Shown: one piece after another, positions 41,990 through 43,173 of the stretch
Numbering within the stretch: the stretch's first letter is position 1
Layout of the letters: each line of letters begins with the position of its first letter
NCBI GenBank assembly: GCA_947170435.1
Contig: CAMVTO010000022.1
Location: 1 to 43,173 of the forward strand
Direction: 5' to 3'
DNA from: an uncultured Clostridia bacterium
Lineage (GTDB): Bacteria > Bacillota > Clostridia > Oscillospirales > Oscillospiraceae
Length of the DNA stretch: 43,173 nt
Notes under the pieces: model-generated
What the model saw: the letters and a program-made list of their open reading frames with translations, nothing else
Told to the model about the DNA's origin: nothing
Databases searched by the model: none
Translations under genes and position numbers: made by a program

Positions 41990-42727
41990 ATGCCGAACAG
42001 GATCCTGAAGGAGTCGATCTGCAGCTCGGAGAAATTGAGCAGGCTGACCGACTTTCAGTTCCGGGTCTGGGCGAGTCTGGTGGTTTACGTGGACGATTAC
42101 GGCAGAGGGGACGCGCGACCGGCGATCATCAAGGGCACGTGCTTCCCCCTCCGGGACAGGATAACGAACAAGGACATTGATGACGCGCTGCACGCGCTGG
42201 CGGGCGCAGGCTGCATTTCCCTCTACACCGTGGACGGGAAACCCTACCTGTGCTTCCCAAGCTGGGCCGAGCATCAGAGGATCCAGACAAAAAAGTCAAA
42301 ATTTCCTGTTCCACCGTCATCCACCGTGAGTCACCGTGAATCACCGCCTGAATCCAATCCAATCCAATCCAATCCAATACGAATCCAATCCGAATCCGAA
42401 TCCGAATCCGAATCCGAACTACGCGCGCCCGCGCGCGTGAGCGGGGAGTTGGAGGAGGAGCTGAAAAAGTTTGCCGCCATGCGCCGGGAGATGGGCAAAC
42501 CCATGACCGAGGTGGAGAAGGCCGAAGTCATGAAGCTGCTCGACGAAAACAAGGCGGATGCCGTGGAAATGGTCAGGCAGAGCCTGCAGAAGGGCTGGCT
42601 GCACATTTATCCCCTAAAAAATAAGGGGAGGAAGAAGGAGAGCTGGGAGGCAGAGACCAGCTACGATCTCGGCAAGGCGATGGACGAGCAGTCGTATAAC
42701 GTGCCGGGGCTGAAAAGAAAGGAGTAA
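41990..42727 (+). CDS. Replication initiator (replisome organizer-like) with embedded origin
   Basis: A 245-residue protein. Residues about 1-95 form a winged-helix domain typical of phage replisome organizers (FQFRVWASLVVYVDDYGRG, DARPAIIKGTCFPLRD, ITNKDIDDALHALAGAGCIS, YLCFPSWAEHQ). Residues ~105-150 are a low-complexity linker (SNPIQSNPIRIQSESESESE). The C-terminal part is a small helical domain (EEELKKFAAMRREMGKPMTE, ADAVEMVRQSLQKGW) that may contact helicase or primase. The linker is encoded by short tandem repeats that look like origin iterons. AGGAGGGAAGGAT precedes the start. No helicase gene is visible nearby, so host helicase is probably recruited. Confidence 0.75.
   Translation: MPNRILKESICSSEKLSRLTDFQFRVWASLVVYVDDYGRGDARPAIIKGTCFPLRDRITNKDIDDALHALAGAGCISLYTVDGKPYLCFPSWAEHQRIQTKKSKFPVPPSSTVSHRESPPESNPIQSNPIRIQSESESESESELRAPARVSGELEEELKKFAAMRREMGKPMTEVEKAEVMKLLDENKADAVEMVRQSLQKGWLHIYPLKNKGRKKESWEAETSYDLGKAMDEQSYNVPGLKRKE
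42286..42418. other. Iteron-like putative replication origin inside the initiator gene
   Basis: An A/T-rich stretch (ACAAAAAAGTCAAAATTT) is followed by four 10-bp repeats at 42309, 42319, 42329 and 42339 (type ATCCACCGTG), then by five AATCC pentamers and about five AATCCG hexamers up to 42418. The helical-turn phasing of the 10-bp set is what a bound initiator would need. Lambda and several Gram-positive phages have the origin inside the initiator gene. No function is shown by sequence alone. Confidence 0.6.
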
Positions 42728-42735
42728 ACAAGAAA

Positions 42736-43173
42736 ATGAAAGCATACAAGGGATTTAACCGCGACCTGACGTGTCGTGGCTTCCAATTTGAGGAAGGTAA
42801 GACTTACCATGAGGATTACGCTGTTCTCTGCCATTCCGGGTTCCACGCTTGTGAAAATCCGCTGGACTGTTTCGGATACTACGCGCCGGGGCAGAGCGTG
42901 TATCACGAAGTTGAACTGGAAGACGTGAGCAAACAGCGCGGAGACGATTCAAAAATCTGCGGAAAAACAATCAAAATCGGCGCGGAATTGGACGTTGCGA
43001 AAATCTGCAAACTGCATTTTGAGTATGTAAAATCGCACTGTACGCCTGTTAATGGGCGCAGCGGAGGAGACCGCGAGTCTGTATCCGTCGGCGAAAAATC
43101 GTCGGCTTCGGCGGGCGAATACGGCTCGGCTTCGGCGGGCGAATACGGCTCGGCTTCGGCGGGCGCATACGGC
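42736..43173 (+). CDS. Octapeptide-repeat phage protein, N-terminal part (continues at base 2)
   Basis: The frame is open to the window end: at least 146 codons. The N-terminal ~100 residues read MKAYKGFNRDLTCRGFQFEE, GKTYHEDYAVLCHSGFHACE, PLDCFGYYAPGQSVYHEVEL, a domain that is frequent in phages and prophages of Clostridia. After VSVGEKS three SASAGEYG-type units run into the end, and the array continues in frame at the left end. AAAGGAG lies 12 bases before ATG 42736, somewhat distant. It is the gene after the replication initiator and before the small membrane protein. Function unknown; the repeats suggest a regular beta structure or flexible spacer. Confidence 0.82.
   Translation, partial: MKAYKGFNRDLTCRGFQFEEGKTYHEDYAVLCHSGFHACENPLDCFGYYAPGQSVYHEVELEDVSKQRGDDSKICGKTIKIGAELDVAKICKLHFEYVKSHCTPVNGRSGGDRESVSVGEKSSASAGEYGSASAGEYGSASAGAYG
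43102..43173 (+). repeat. 24-bp tandem repeat array (right part)
   Basis: Three exact-length units (from 43102, 43126 and 43150), the last with GCATAC in place of GAATAC. The final 16 bases equal bases 1-16. Joining the ends over this overlap keeps the frame. Confidence 0.9.

Noticed and set aside
42736..43173. CRISPR-like array from the 24-bp repeats at both ends
   Set aside because: The repeats are contiguous without spacers, and they encode an in-frame octapeptide.

Overview
The window looks like a complete, or almost complete, temperate phage genome from a GC-rich Clostridia (Oscillospiraceae/Faecalibacterium-like) gut host. The evidence is dense head-to-tail genes with strong AGGAGG ribosome sites, an integrase/repressor/Cro module, a full head gene set, and no host housekeeping genes. 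One gene carrying 24-bp tandem repeats runs off the right end and re-enters in frame at the left end, and the last 16 bases equal the first 16. The contig is therefore best read as circular, broken inside that repeat. A P22-type portal, an N4-gp56-family capsid, a giant internal protein and the absence of tape-measure, tube or sheath genes suggest a podovirus; host and morphotype are inferences.

Layout as a circle: (1) Lysogeny module, leftward, 34.2-36.4 kb: attP with a tRNA/tmRNA-like 3' end, tyrosine integrase, excisionase-like protein, LexA/CI-type repressor. A rightward, promoter-to-terminator small RNA candidate (35639-35797) sits between the excisionase and the repressor. (2) Early operon, rightward, from the cro promoter at 36.5 kb through the contig junction to a terminator at 4.2 kb: Cro, several small regulators, YqaJ-type exonuclease, RecT, SSB, a replication initiator with an iteron-like origin inside its gene, the repeat protein, a C5 cytosine methyltransferase, a DUF1064 nuclease-like protein and small Cys-rich proteins. 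(3) Late region, rightward, 4.27-34.0 kb: terminase small subunit, a head-fiber-like protein, terminase large subunit, portal, Prp-like protease, scaffold, capsid, connector/tail genes, two internal virion proteins (one of 3653 aa), receptor-binding fiber, dockerin-bearing amidase, holin, and a cassette of small glycine- or cysteine-rich proteins ending at a terminator just before attP.

How the parts work together: three CACGAAACG-type palindromes overlap the divergent repressor and cro promoters and form a lambda-like switch. Two almost identical promoter elements (GGCTATCTAAAA-N17-TANNNT) precede the terminase and fiber genes and probably define a shared late regulon. The phage-encoded Prp-like protease lies directly before scaffold and capsid genes that both encode an N-terminal LQLFA motif, the signal Prp cuts in ribosomal protein L27, which suggests a maturation protease with its two substrates.

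The strongest candidates for something undescribed are the ~158-nt RNA beside the repressor, the structured RNA at 32126-32220, the late promoter nested in a ribosome-site-sequestering hairpin, and the module cassette with repeated FSxR-type motifs inside the 3653-aa protein.
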